The translations under genes and the position numbers were made by a program. 8,060 nt of DNA from Bordetella parapertussis (lineage in GTDB: Bacteria > Pseudomonadota > Gammaproteobacteria > Burkholderiales > Burkholderiaceae_D): NCBI GenBank assembly GCA_945883145.1, contig CAMCXB010000087.1, forward strand, positions 1-8,060, given 5' to 3'. This document shows positions 1 to 7,565 of the stretch, one piece after another. Below the pieces are notes generated by a model. That model saw nothing but the letters and a program-made list of their open reading frames with translations. It did no database searches and had not been told where the DNA came from. Each line of letters opens with the position of its first letter. Position 1 is the first letter of the stretch.

Positions 1-3000
1 CAATTTATTTATTCGCCATTCTCTTGCCATGATAGGGCCAGAGTTAGTAGCAGATAGCTCAAGTCGACCAAGTTTAATACCCATGAGTTCTAGGTTATCC
101 GCTACCAAATCTATGCCTGGTAATTGCATACCAGATGCTTTCCCACTTAAAATTTCTGTCACTTCTGTTGTATTTGATTTTGGAATAACAAGAGCAACCA
201 AACGTGCGGTAATTTTTCCTGCGCCACGTTCAGAACTAGGATCATTCCATAACAACTGACCGACAGCTTGATCTGAACGCAAATTTATATTCCATCCATC
301 TCGTGCATGCGTGGCAGACAAAGCAACACTAGTCAATGGCTTACCTGAAACAATCAACTCAGACGTTTGTAAACTGACTGAGTCTGGCGTGACATAGGGA
401 GAAAAATCTAAGCCTGCATCATAAGCAATACGCGCGATGGCAGGATCAGGCGCTATCGCTGAGATGACCTTATTCCAACTATCGGTATTCACACTGGGTA
501 AGCTCGCATTCAATGCTAAGCCTTGTTCAGATTGCGGAATCGTAGAGTTAACTCCTATACCGCCTCGTACCATTTTCCAAGTTGCTGTTTTCGTATTCGT
601 TTTTTGTAAAACATAGCGTGCTGATAATGCGCGGCCTAAATTTAACCGTGCTTCTTGAGTCTGGTTCAAATTATCAGATGATGTGGGCATTAAAGAGAAT
701 TTTATTGGCAGTGATTCTGACGCTGATTTACCTAATGGCGCAGGTAAATCGATACTCAATCCAATTAAATTTGAATCAAAGCTAAATTCGGCATGTTGAT
801 TTTTTAAACGTAAAGTAGCGTTATAACGTGTACTTCCAGTAAATCTTTTGCTCAGCTTACGCATCGATGTGCTTGGAAAGGCTTTACTCAATCCTTCTGC
901 CGTTATTGCGCCATCTATATTGACTTGCGAACTACCATCGCGCTGTATACCGCCATTAAAATTGATTTGTCCGCCTAAATAACTACCTTGTACTCCAGCT
1001 AGGAAAAATCCTTTTTCGGTAAAACCTATCTCTCCACGCATCTGCTGCAATGAAGGTGTACCCCGAAAGAGCTGTACATCATTGCCTGATAATAGTAATT
1101 TGCCTTGTATAGTCTCTGTACCAATCAAGCCTAGGGGAAGAATCATACGTAGATTGACTTTAGCGTTGCCTGTACCGCGCATCTCATCCGTAACCTGATA
1201 GATAAAATCTGATACTGGCGAAGTATTTGCATAATTCACCATAGATTGCAGTGAGCCCGTGACTAGTCCATTTACTTCTAACATACTATTAATGACCCAG
1301 TAGTTAGGTACCTCTACTTTCACATCCAATAAATTAAGCTCTGCTGTGCGTGCTGTATCGGTGTGTATTTTTAAATTTGTTTTATCCAATACGATTTGAC
1401 CACGTATCTCTTCTAACTTAGGCCATGCAGCTGATTGTCCTGCGCGCTGCAATCCAAAACCAGGATCTAGTTTTCCACCTGTTATATTGCCTGTGATTTT
1501 GAATATACCTGAGGGCTTGTTATCCGATTGTTTTACCTCGAAAGGAAACTGATCAAGATCACCTTGTACAATAAGATCAATATTTTCTGCGTTTCCATCT
1601 AGCAGTGCACCCGCCATCCAGTCACGCGTATCACGCGGGATAGTCAGCGGCAAAAATCTATAAATCTTTTTCAAAGCAATTTCAGGTATATGCACTTTTA
1701 TATCTAAAATTCCAGATGATGGATTATCTGTCTTAAGCGGCAAACTATATTGCCCAGAAGCGGTAGCTTGTATACCATCCTGCAAAAATTCTAAGCTGCC
1801 AATATTGATGCTGACATGATCACGTTTTTTGAAAGACCAACTAGATCGTAAATCGAGTTGTTCAAAATTAAAATCAGGCTGTGCAAATAAACCCTGCAAA
1901 CTAATTTTTGCATGATCACCTTGCAGATTTAGTGTGCCACCGGATTGATTTGCGATCACTTCGCCTGACAAGCCTTCAAATTCAGGAATAAAAGCAATCT
2001 CATCCTTTAATCTATTCGTTACAGATTTCTTTTGTCCCTTAAGTGCGAGCCCAGAAAATTTTCCTTTGATTTCATAATTCGCTACACCTAATTGCTCACC
2101 TTCCCAACGAAACAGGAAATCTTGTAAATTGCCATGCGGTCTAAATTCTTCCAGTAATTTTTTTTCGGTTTCACCCAAGGGCAAGTGTCTAGCTAACTGC
2201 GCCAAGGTATCAAGATCTAAAGCCACCACACTAATTTCATGTTTTTCTAATTTAGATGCGCTGCCTGCTATAAAAATACTGTTGACTGTTGTAGCGGGTA
2301 AGACGGTGCCTTGATCTGTTTGTAATGAAAAATTGGTTAATTTCACAGCATGTCCGTGTCGACCAAAAGAAAAAATCCTCTCTTTTAATCCTACTGCTGC
2401 TTCACCTGCAAAAATTTTTCCACTCACTTCAACTAATTTTAGTGGTGCTAAATTTTTCTCTAGTTGTAGTGTTAAATCTTTAAGCGCTACATCTGCAGTG
2501 AAATTTGAGACCACTGCATGATCAAAATTCAACCATGCTCTAACCGAGCCCTGACCACCTTCGACTTGAAAGGGATAGTCTATGTATTTTTTCCAATCGT
2601 CCAAGCGTGTATTACGCCAATCAAGATAAATTTCACCTTTCCATTTTTGATAATCTGAGATTGATGTACTAAAAGGTGGATGCGTAAAGTGCGCCCTTAC
2701 ATCGATAGGAGCGGCCAATTCAACTGGTGGAGTCGCCTTGATAGAAAAACGATGACCAAACCATTGGTTACGTAAAATAAAAGTTAAATCATTTAGTTCT
2801 AACTCTGGTGCTCCACGCAATTTATCTTGCCAACGCAGGGATCCGTTAATAATAGAAATCTGTTTTTGTGACAGCAACCAATCTAAAACTTTTGTGTCTC
2901 CAGATTTATCCATATTCAAGGCTAAGCCAGCAATGAAAATTTTTCCTTTTTCATCACGCATAATTTCTAAATCTGGCTGCAAAATTTCAAGTTCTTCTAA

Positions 3001-3411
3001 ACGCAACTGCCCTGCAACTAAGGTTATCCAAGATAGTGTGGCATCTACTTCTGGCAAAGTAAGCGCTGCTTGATCACTATCCCCATGAATCACCACACCT
3101 TTTAATTGCAATCGTGGATGTAATCCACTCCAGCTCGCATTAATTTCATCAACACCTATTTGCTTACCAACAAATTGACTCGCAAGCTGCTCAATCTCGG
3201 ATTTATATAAACCTACATTCGGCAAAACTAGATAACGCAGAGTTAAAAAAACACCGCAAAACAGAAAATAAGCGATCAATACTGCAGCCACGCCCCAGCG
3301 TAATAGGCGATGTGATCTGTAATTAAACGCTTGATATGCCGTGAAAAAGCTAGTCCAGCCTGACTGCAGGGAGTCTTTGATATGATTAATTAGGATGAAA
3401 AAACGAGGCAT
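1..3411 (-). CDS. yhdP: YhdP-family AsmA-like inner-membrane protein, 3' end cut by window edge
   Basis: The minus-strand frame is open without a stop from the ATG at 3411 to base 1, giving 1137 codons; the C-terminus is outside the window. The N-terminus (MPRFFILINHIKDSLQSGW) is followed by basic residues and one hydrophobic segment at about residues 37-60. Next comes the AsmA-type opening, LPNVGLYKSEIEQL at about 63-76 and INASWSGLHPRLQLKGV at about 90-106. The remainder is long, beta-rich and low in cysteine, as expected of a groove-forming repeat protein. Near the left edge the segment PGIDLVADNLELMGIKLGRL matches the late part of the TIGR02099/YhdP family. Family members are about 1270 residues or longer, so I estimate 150-250 residues are missing. 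E. coli YhdP, with TamB and YdbH, supports phospholipid transport from inner to outer membrane; that role is inferred here. The ATG has no clear Shine-Dalgarno; an in-frame TTG lies directly upstream and a stop at 3424-3426 bounds the frame. Family assignment is firm; the symbol is by family. Confidence 0.93.
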   Translation of the reverse strand, partial: MPRFFILINHIKDSLQSGWTSFFTAYQAFNYRSHRLLRWGVAAVLIAYFLFCGVFLTLRYLVLPNVGLYKSEIEQLASQFVGKQIGVDEINASWSGLHPRLQLKGVVIHGDSDQAALTLPEVDATLSWITLVAGQLRLEELEILQPDLEIMRDEKGKIFIAGLALNMDKSGDTKVLDWLLSQKQISIINGSLRWQDKLRGAPELELNDLTFILRNQWFGHRFSIKATPPVELAAPIDVRAHFTHPPFSTSISDYQKWKGEIYLDWRNTRLDDWKKYIDYPFQVEGGQGSVRAWLNFDHAVVSNFTADVALKDLTLQLEKNLAPLKLVEVSGKIFAGEAAVGLKERIFSFGRHGHAVKLTNFSLQTDQGTVLPATTVNSIFIAGSASKLEKHEISVVALDLDTLAQLARHLPLGETEKKLLEEFRPHGNLQDFLFRWEGEQLGVANYEIKGKFSGLALKGQKKSVTNRLKDEIAFIPEFEGLSGEVIANQSGGTLNLQGDHAKISLQGLFAQPDFNFEQLDLRSSWSFKKRDHVSINIGSLEFLQDGIQATASGQYSLPLKTDNPSSGILDIKVHIPEIALKKIYRFLPLTIPRDTRDWMAGALLDGNAENIDLIVQGDLDQFPFEVKQSDNKPSGIFKITGNITGGKLDPGFGLQRAGQSAAWPKLEEIRGQIVLDKTNLKIHTDTARTAELNLLDVKVEVPNYWVINSMLEVNGLVTGSLQSMVNYANTSPVSDFIYQVTDEMRGTGNAKVNLRMILPLGLIGTETIQGKLLLSGNDVQLFRGTPSLQQMRGEIGFTEKGFFLAGVQGSYLGGQINFNGGIQRDGSSQVNIDGAITAEGLSKAFPSTSMRKLSKRFTGSTRYNATLRLKNQHAEFSFDSNLIGLSIDLPAPLGKSASESLPIKFSLMPTSSDNLNQTQEARLNLGRALSARYVLQKTNTKTATWKMVRGGIGVNSTIPQSEQGLALNASLPSVNTDSWNKVISAIAPDPAIARIAYDAGLDFSPYVTPDSVSLQTSELIVSGKPLTSVALSATHARDGWNINLRSDQAVGQLLWNDPSSERGAGKITARLVALVIPKSNTTEVTEILSGKASGMQLPGIDLVADNLELMGIKLGRLELSATNSGPIMAREWRINKL

Positions 3412-3425
3412 CAAATTAGAAATTT

Positions 3426-3530
3426 ATTGTGCAAATCTGGCGGCCATTAAGGATCTGCCACCCTTAATCTACAAATACAGTAGTCTTAAGAGAAATGAAA
3501 CTCATAGAGTATAAGCATTGTGCCAAATCT
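3426..3530. repeat. Near-perfect direct repeat pair ATTGTG(C)CAAATCT
   Basis: ATTGTGCAAATCT at 3426-3438 recurs as ATTGTGCCAAATCT at 3517-3530, differing only by one extra C. The copies start 91 bp apart in the same orientation. One sits just upstream of the yhdP start and the other just upstream of its candidate -10 element. It could be a pair of regulator sites or a relic of a small duplication; the sequence does not decide. Confidence 0.45.
3446..3468. repeat. Perfect 7-bp inverted repeat in the yhdP leader
   Basis: ATTAAGG (3446-3452) and CCTTAAT (3462-3468) are exact reverse complements separated by 9 bases (ATCTGCCAC). It lies 35 bases before the yhdP start codon, so it could be a small hairpin in the yhdP leader RNA or an operator half-site pair. 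No run of T follows it in either direction, so it does not look like an intrinsic terminator. Confidence 0.5.
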
Positions 3531-3536
3531 TAAGTT
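3508..3536 (-). promoter_or_regulatory. Candidate sigma-70 promoter for yhdP
   Basis: Read leftward, TATACT (3508-3513) is a good -10 hexamer. The -35 position with a 17-bp spacer is AACTTA (3531-3536), which is weak. This would place transcription start near 3500 and give a leader of about 90 nt before the ATG at 3411. It is pattern matching in AT-rich DNA, so confidence is low. Confidence 0.3.
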
Positions 3537-3561
3537 CACACGCTGCAAGTCTCATAAAGCC

Positions 3562-3592
3562 TTACGTTATCATATTTATATTACCGTATTAT
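3562..3592 (+). promoter_or_regulatory. Weak candidate promoter for glnE
   Basis: TTACGT (3562-3567) and TATTAT (3587-3592) lie 19 bp apart, a longer spacer than the usual 16-18. TATAAA at 3590-3595 is another possible -10. The stretch is AT-rich, so chance matches are expected. It is the best placed candidate, about 55 bp before the glnE ATG. Confidence 0.25.
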
Positions 3593-3645
3593 AAATCCTA
3601 GTCTTAGCAAACCTATCAACCCATTTCAGCGCCAAATTCAACTCT

Positions 3646-6372
3646 ATGAAGCCTCATCTCAGCATTCCTGATCGTGGATCGCGATTTGTTCAACGCTGGT
3701 TAGCTGCAAAGCCAGAACATGCACAAGAATTAGAGAGGCTATGCGCAGTTCCCCTAGCTGAAGTGTCGTTTGAGTCCCTGCTTCAAGCACAACTGGGTTT
3801 AGGAATAACGCTGCCTGCTGCCATGCGACGCTGTCGCAATTTACTTTTTTCTACTTTAGCAGTTCGAGATATATCAGGCACTGCTGACCTTAATCAAGTG
3901 TTATACAGCATATCCGCATTTGCAGACTTTGCCGTACAAACCCATCTCGCTGCCAGACATGAAGAGTTAGTGGTACGACACGGTCAACCTATAGGAAGCG
4001 AATCAGGTCTTCCGCAACAAATGCTCGTCCTCGGTATGGGTAAATTAGGTGGTAGAGAATTGAATGTCTCGTCAGATATTGATTTGATTTTTATCTATCC
4101 CGAAGAAGGCGAAACACTTGCTTTATCAGTAGAACAAAGATCGTTATCGAATCATGAATTTTTTATCAAACTAGGCAAAAAACTTATCGCGGATATCGCA
4201 GAAATTACTAGTGATGGCTATACCTTTAGAGTCGATATGGCATTGCGTCCAAATGGTAATTCAGGTCCATTAGCCGCAAGTTTTTCTATGTTAGAGACCT
4301 ATCTCATGCTACAGGGCAGAGAATGGGAGCGCTATGCATGGGTTAAGGCACGTGCTTTAACAGGACTCCCTGAAGATGTTCATACATTAGAAGCGATGGT
4401 GCAGCCCTTTGTGTATAGACGCTATTTAGATTTTAATGCCATCGATGCACTAAGAAATATGCATGCACAAATACGCGCCGAAGTCATACGACAAGAAACA
4501 CGTCATCCTGAGCGCCACATCAATATCAAACTTGGTCGAGGCGGTATACGTGAAATTGAATTTCTTACCCAAGTGTTTCAACTCATACGTGGAGGTCGCG
4601 AATCTGAATTAAGAGATCGCTCCACAAGAACAACGCTTCAAGTGCTCGCACAACGTAATCTTTTATCAGAAGAGGTAGTTGAAAAACTCCTTCACGCCTA
4701 CACTTTTCTGCGCAATCTAGAACATCGATTGCAATATCTAGATGATGCACAAACTCATGTTCTACCCAACTCAGAGCAAGATCAATTATTAATTGCGCAG
4801 ATGATGGGATTGCAGGACACAACTAGCTTACTCACTGCATTAACAACAATTCGCAATTGGGTAGCGCAACAATTCGATGCTATTTTTGTTGATAAAAATA
4901 CGAGTACTAAAAATTCTGCTGGCAATCTGATTAATATTTTTAATGCGCCGAGCATCAATGAAGAAAGCTTAAATGAATATTTAACCTCAATTCACTTTCA
5001 AGATACTTCCTCTGCCACCCAGCGTCTGATCGCACTTTGGCATGCACCCAAGTGTCAGGCACTCTCAGATCAAACGAAAAATCAATTACAAATCTTATTG
5101 CAAGTAGCACTGCCTTTAGTAGCAGAAATGAGTGGTGATTCTTCTTTGCAAACTTTAAATAGATTATTAGATTTTTTTGAAGCCATCATAAGACGCTCAG
5201 TCTATTTATCTCTCTTAACTGAATATCCACATACCTTAGCACGCGTTATTCGCATGATGGCAGCTAGCGAATGGGCTGCGCAGTATTTAATGCGCCATCC
5301 TGTTTTGTTGGATGAGCTATTAGATGACCAAACTTTATATACAACACCTGACTGGACTCAATTCGCGCTAGAGTGTCAACGTCAGTTAAACGCCTTTACA
5401 GGTGACACAGAAAGGCAAATGGATGTGCTGCGTGAATTACATCATGCGCAATTATTTCGCTTACTCGCACAAGACTTAGATAGTATCTTAAGTGTTGAAC
5501 ATTTAGCAGACCATCTCTCTGCATTAGCAGATACATTAATCGATGTCACGATCTCTGCTGTTTGGCAAACCATCACTACGCGTCACAGAGATATTCCACA
5601 ATTTTCTGTTATCGCCTATGGAAAATTAGGCGGTAAAGAATTAGGTTATGCCTCAGATCTTGATATCATTTTTTTATATGATGACGATGATCCTGAAGCA
5701 CCCGCACAATATGCAAAACTAGCTCAACGCTTTATCACTTGGATGACTAGTCACACACGAGCGGGCATCTTATTTGATATTGATATTGCATTACGACCTG
5801 ATGGCGCTAGTGGTTTATTAGTTTCTTCGATTACCGCATTCGAGAAATATCAACAGCAATCTGCTTGGCTGTGGGAACACCAAGCACTGACACGTGCGCG
5901 TTTTTGCGCAGGCGATCATTCACTAGCAGACAGATTTAATGCGCTACGCGAAAAAGTTTTATGCCAGTCACGTGATGGAATAAAAACGAAACAAGAAATT
6001 TTGTCTATGCGACAAAAAATACATGGTGCACATCCAAATCGTTCTGCATTATTTGATTTAAAACATGATGCTGGCGGCATGATAGATATTGAATTTATTG
6101 TGCAATATCTAGTGCTGCAATATGCCTCTACTACGCCAGCCTTGACTAACAATGTAGGCAACATCGCTTTATTAAAAATGGCAGCTGAACATAATTTAAT
6201 ACCATCGAACTTGGCTGATGCAGTTGCTGATGCTTATCGTTTATTTAGAAAAAATCAACATCAGATTCGATTGCGCGGTGAAGATAAAGCACGGTCTAAT
6301 CCAGAAATTTCTCTACGACAATCCGAGGCTGTCATTCAACTATGGAATTGTGTTTTTCAAACAACAGAATAA
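3646..6372 (+). CDS. glnE: Bifunctional glutamine synthetase adenylyltransferase/adenylyl-removing enzyme
   Basis: GlnE adds AMP to, and removes it from, a conserved tyrosine of glutamine synthetase (GlnA), under control of PII and glutamine, tuning cytoplasmic ammonia assimilation. The 908-residue protein has both nucleotidyltransferase domains. The N-terminal adenylyl-removing domain has GKLGGRELNVSSDIDLIF (about 132-149; Asp144 and Asp146) and a third acidic residue in VDMALRPNG (Asp197), followed by LGRGGIREIEF at about 296-306. The C-terminal adenylylating domain has YGKLGGKELGYASDLDIIF (about 658-676; Asp671 and Asp673), DIALRPDG (Asp713) and HDAGGMIDIEF (807-817). All catalytic motifs appear intact. 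E. coli GlnE is 946 residues; the difference is mainly a shorter N-terminus, about 35 residues less before the first GKLGG. The ATG at 3646 is the only ATG or GTG after the in-frame stop at 3592-3594, although it lacks a visible ribosome binding site. It is divergent from the yhdP gene. Identification is secure. Confidence 0.98.
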   Translation: MKPHLSIPDRGSRFVQRWLAAKPEHAQELERLCAVPLAEVSFESLLQAQLGLGITLPAAMRRCRNLLFSTLAVRDISGTADLNQVLYSISAFADFAVQTHLAARHEELVVRHGQPIGSESGLPQQMLVLGMGKLGGRELNVSSDIDLIFIYPEEGETLALSVEQRSLSNHEFFIKLGKKLIADIAEITSDGYTFRVDMALRPNGNSGPLAASFSMLETYLMLQGREWERYAWVKARALTGLPEDVHTLEAMVQPFVYRRYLDFNAIDALRNMHAQIRAEVIRQETRHPERHINIKLGRGGIREIEFLTQVFQLIRGGRESELRDRSTRTTLQVLAQRNLLSEEVVEKLLHAYTFLRNLEHRLQYLDDAQTHVLPNSEQDQLLIAQMMGLQDTTSLLTALTTIRNWVAQQFDAIFVDKNTSTKNSAGNLINIFNAPSINEESLNEYLTSIHFQDTSSATQRLIALWHAPKCQALSDQTKNQLQILLQVALPLVAEMSGDSSLQTLNRLLDFFEAIIRRSVYLSLLTEYPHTLARVIRMMAASEWAAQYLMRHPVLLDELLDDQTLYTTPDWTQFALECQRQLNAFTGDTERQMDVLRELHHAQLFRLLAQDLDSILSVEHLADHLSALADTLIDVTISAVWQTITTRHRDIPQFSVIAYGKLGGKELGYASDLDIIFLYDDDDPEAPAQYAKLAQRFITWMTSHTRAGILFDIDIALRPDGASGLLVSSITAFEKYQQQSAWLWEHQALTRARFCAGDHSLADRFNALREKVLCQSRDGIKTKQEILSMRQKIHGAHPNRSALFDLKHDAGGMIDIEFIVQYLVLQYASTTPALTNNVGNIALLKMAAEHNLIPSNLADAVADAYRLFRKNQHQIRLRGEDKARSNPEISLRQSEAVIQLWNCVFQTTE

Positions 6373-6505
6373 ATTTTTTCTTCATTATTACTTTAACCCT
6401 TATCTATTTTAATTATAAAGTTGATCGCATTTAATTTTTTTAATGAAATTATCTTACTTTCATACCCATCCGCATCCTTCAATTTTTTCCTTCAAGGCAC
6501 ATAAT
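6373..6505 (+). promoter_or_regulatory. Intergenic gap with candidate promoter for the lipoprotein operon
   Basis: This 133-bp AT-rich gap follows glnE. The best promoter-like pair is TTTAAC (6392-6397) and TATAAA (6414-6419) with a 16-bp spacer; the -35 is poor and the -10 good. I see T-runs (6374-6379 and 6435-6440) but no GC-rich hairpin in front of them, so no intrinsic terminator for glnE is called and read-through into the next genes is possible. Confidence 0.35.
6494..6497 (+). promoter_or_regulatory. Ribosome binding site that fixes the CsgG-like start
   Basis: AAGG at 6494-6497 is followed by 8 bases and then the ATG at 6506, a normal spacing. It supports the 6506 start over the in-frame ATG at 6443, which lacks such a site and would put about 21 extra residues ahead of the lipoprotein signal. 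Confidence 0.65.
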
Positions 6506-7189
6506 ATGATTAAACTTTCATCATCTCTTATTCTTATTTGCACGATACTAGGACTAGTAGGCTGTGCAACTGAAAAATCAGTCACATTAACTCCCGCCAA
6601 AGTAGAATCTGCAGGCACTAGTTATAGCGGCATAAAACATCAATTAGCAGTAGGTAAATTTGATAACCGATCTGGTTTTTTACGTGGTATTTTTTCAGAC
6701 GGTATAGACAGACTAGGCTCACAATCAAAAACTATACTCGTCTCACATTTAAAGCAATCGAATCGCTTTATTGTTTTAGATCGTGACAATCTCACCGAAA
6801 TCAAAGAAGAAGCAAAATTAAGTGGTCGTACTCAGCAATTAAAAGGCGCTGCTTATGTGATCACTGGTGATGTCACTGAATTTGGTCGTAAAGAAACGGG
6901 AGATCAACAATTATTTGGCATACTCGGCCGAGGCAAAACACAAGTCGCTTATTCAAAAGTGAGTTTGAATGTGGTCGACACCGTTACTTCAGAAGTGATT
7001 TTTTCAGTACAAGGTGCCGGCGAATATGCCTTATCGAATCGTGAAGTTGTTGGCTTCGGTGGCACTTCAGGATATGACTCTACTTTGAATGGAAAAGTAC
7101 TCGATCTCGCTATTCGTGAAGCGGTCAATCGCTTGGTGGATGGTATAGAACAAGGCGCTTGGAAACCTGTGAAAGCAAGCAATGAATAA
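6506..7189 (+). CDS. CsgG/HfaB-family outer-membrane lipoprotein
   Basis: This 227-residue protein starts with a short basic/hydrophobic signal and the lipobox LVGC, with the lipidated Cys at residue 20. Ala at +2 is compatible with sorting to the outer membrane. The mature part matches the CsgG/HfaB family: LAVGKFDNRSGF (about 48-58), RFIVLDRDNLTEIKEEA (about 87-103), the core AAYVITGDVTEFG (about 115-127), KVSLNVVDTVTSEVIFSV (about 151-168) and a C-terminal helix with LAIREAVNRLVDGIEQGAWKP (201-221). In E. coli, CsgG forms a nonameric channel that secretes curli subunits. Here the segments at about 128-150 and 170-195 lie where CsgG has its membrane-spanning hairpins, but pore formation is not proven. 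The mature protein, about 208 residues, is shorter than CsgG, about 262. An upstream in-frame ATG at 6443 was rejected because the lipoprotein signal and ribosome binding site favour 6506. It leads a three-gene lipoprotein operon. No curli genes are present, so the name csgG is not used. Confidence 0.9.
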   Translation: MIKLSSSLILICTILGLVGCATEKSVTLTPAKVESAGTSYSGIKHQLAVGKFDNRSGFLRGIFSDGIDRLGSQSKTILVSHLKQSNRFIVLDRDNLTEIKEEAKLSGRTQQLKGAAYVITGDVTEFGRKETGDQQLFGILGRGKTQVAYSKVSLNVVDTVTSEVIFSVQGAGEYALSNREVVGFGGTSGYDSTLNGKVLDLAIREAVNRLVDGIEQGAWKPVKASNE

Positions 7190-7553
7190 TACCAACTCTT
7201 TGCGCTCGCGATTTTATTTAGTCTTCATCCTACTCAGCCTATTTCTGACAGCTTGCGCGAATCAAAACAATCGACTGTATCAGTGGGGCAGTTACGAAAA
7301 TATGGTCTATGAAAGCTATCACGAGCCCGGTAAGTATTCTAGTCAAAGTCAGATTATTGAGATGGAAAAAGACCTAGAAAAAGCGCGCGCAGCAAATAAA
7401 TCACTACCACCTGGTCATTATGCTTATCTTGGTTATTTATATTTTCAAACTGGTCAATTAGATAAAGCGCTCACTGCCTTACAAACTGAAAAAACCATTT
7501 TTCCAGAATCAACTATCTATATGGATAGACTGATTGCACAAATTAAAAAATAA
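7182..7553 (+). CDS. DUF4810 lipoprotein with a TPR-like segment
   Basis: This 123-residue protein has a basic N-terminus (SLRSRF), a hydrophobic stretch and lipobox LTAC with Cys at residue 25, again followed by Ala. Its mature part has the features I associate with DUF4810: LYQWGSYE at 32-39, a charged helix around 58-72, and PPGHYAYLGYLYFQTGQLDK at 76-95, which resembles one tetratricopeptide-type helical hairpin (residues about 79-107). Such a hairpin usually binds another protein. No biochemical function is known to me. The start overlaps the end of the CsgG-like gene by 8 nt, which suggests translational coupling and a shared mRNA. The stop lies 12 bases before the next gene. The consistent grouping with CsgG-like and DUF799 proteins in other Gram-negative bacteria suggests it is an accessory of that assembly. 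Confidence 0.88.
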   Translation: MNNTNSLRSRFYLVFILLSLFLTACANQNNRLYQWGSYENMVYESYHEPGKYSSQSQIIEMEKDLEKARAANKSLPPGHYAYLGYLYFQTGQLDKALTALQTEKTIFPESTIYMDRLIAQIKK

Positions 7554-7565
7554 GTGAGCCTGAAT

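Larger units (their letters stand above)
3412..3645. other. Divergent intergenic region between yhdP and glnE
   Basis: These 234 bases separate two divergent genes and must hold both start regions. I found no coding frame worth calling and no RNA gene. The half nearer glnE is very AT-rich. The region contains the inverted repeat, direct repeats and candidate promoters listed separately. Neither flanking start codon has a convincing Shine-Dalgarno sequence: the bases before the glnE ATG read CAAATTCAACTCT, and those before the yhdP ATG read AAATTTCTAATTTG. Confidence 0.8.

Noticed and set aside
29..2521. Plus-strand open frames of 61-76 codons at 29-259, 582-785, 2129-2314 and 2333-2521.
   Set aside because: They lie opposite the uninterrupted YhdP-family frame, show no recognisable family, and are expected shadows of a long gene.
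3516..3530. TTGGCACAATGC read leftward resembles the start of a sigma-54 promoter, attractive beside a nitrogen-regulation gene.
   Set aside because: The GC element is not at the required spacing: the bases where the -12 GC should fall read AT, and the site faces yhdP, not glnE.
6373..6440. T-runs after glnE as an intrinsic terminator.
   Set aside because: No GC-rich stem precedes either run; only weak AT pairing (CTTTA with TAAAG) is available.
4583..7182. Minus-strand frames at 4583-4822, 5916-6164 and 6949-7182, and a plus frame at 6218-6412.
   Set aside because: All overlap confidently identified genes in other frames and have no family resemblance or start signals.
6506..7189. Calling the CsgG-like gene csgG and the region a curli operon.
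   Set aside because: No csgA, csgB, csgE or csgF is nearby, the protein is shorter than CsgG, and the neighbours are DUF4810 and DUF799.
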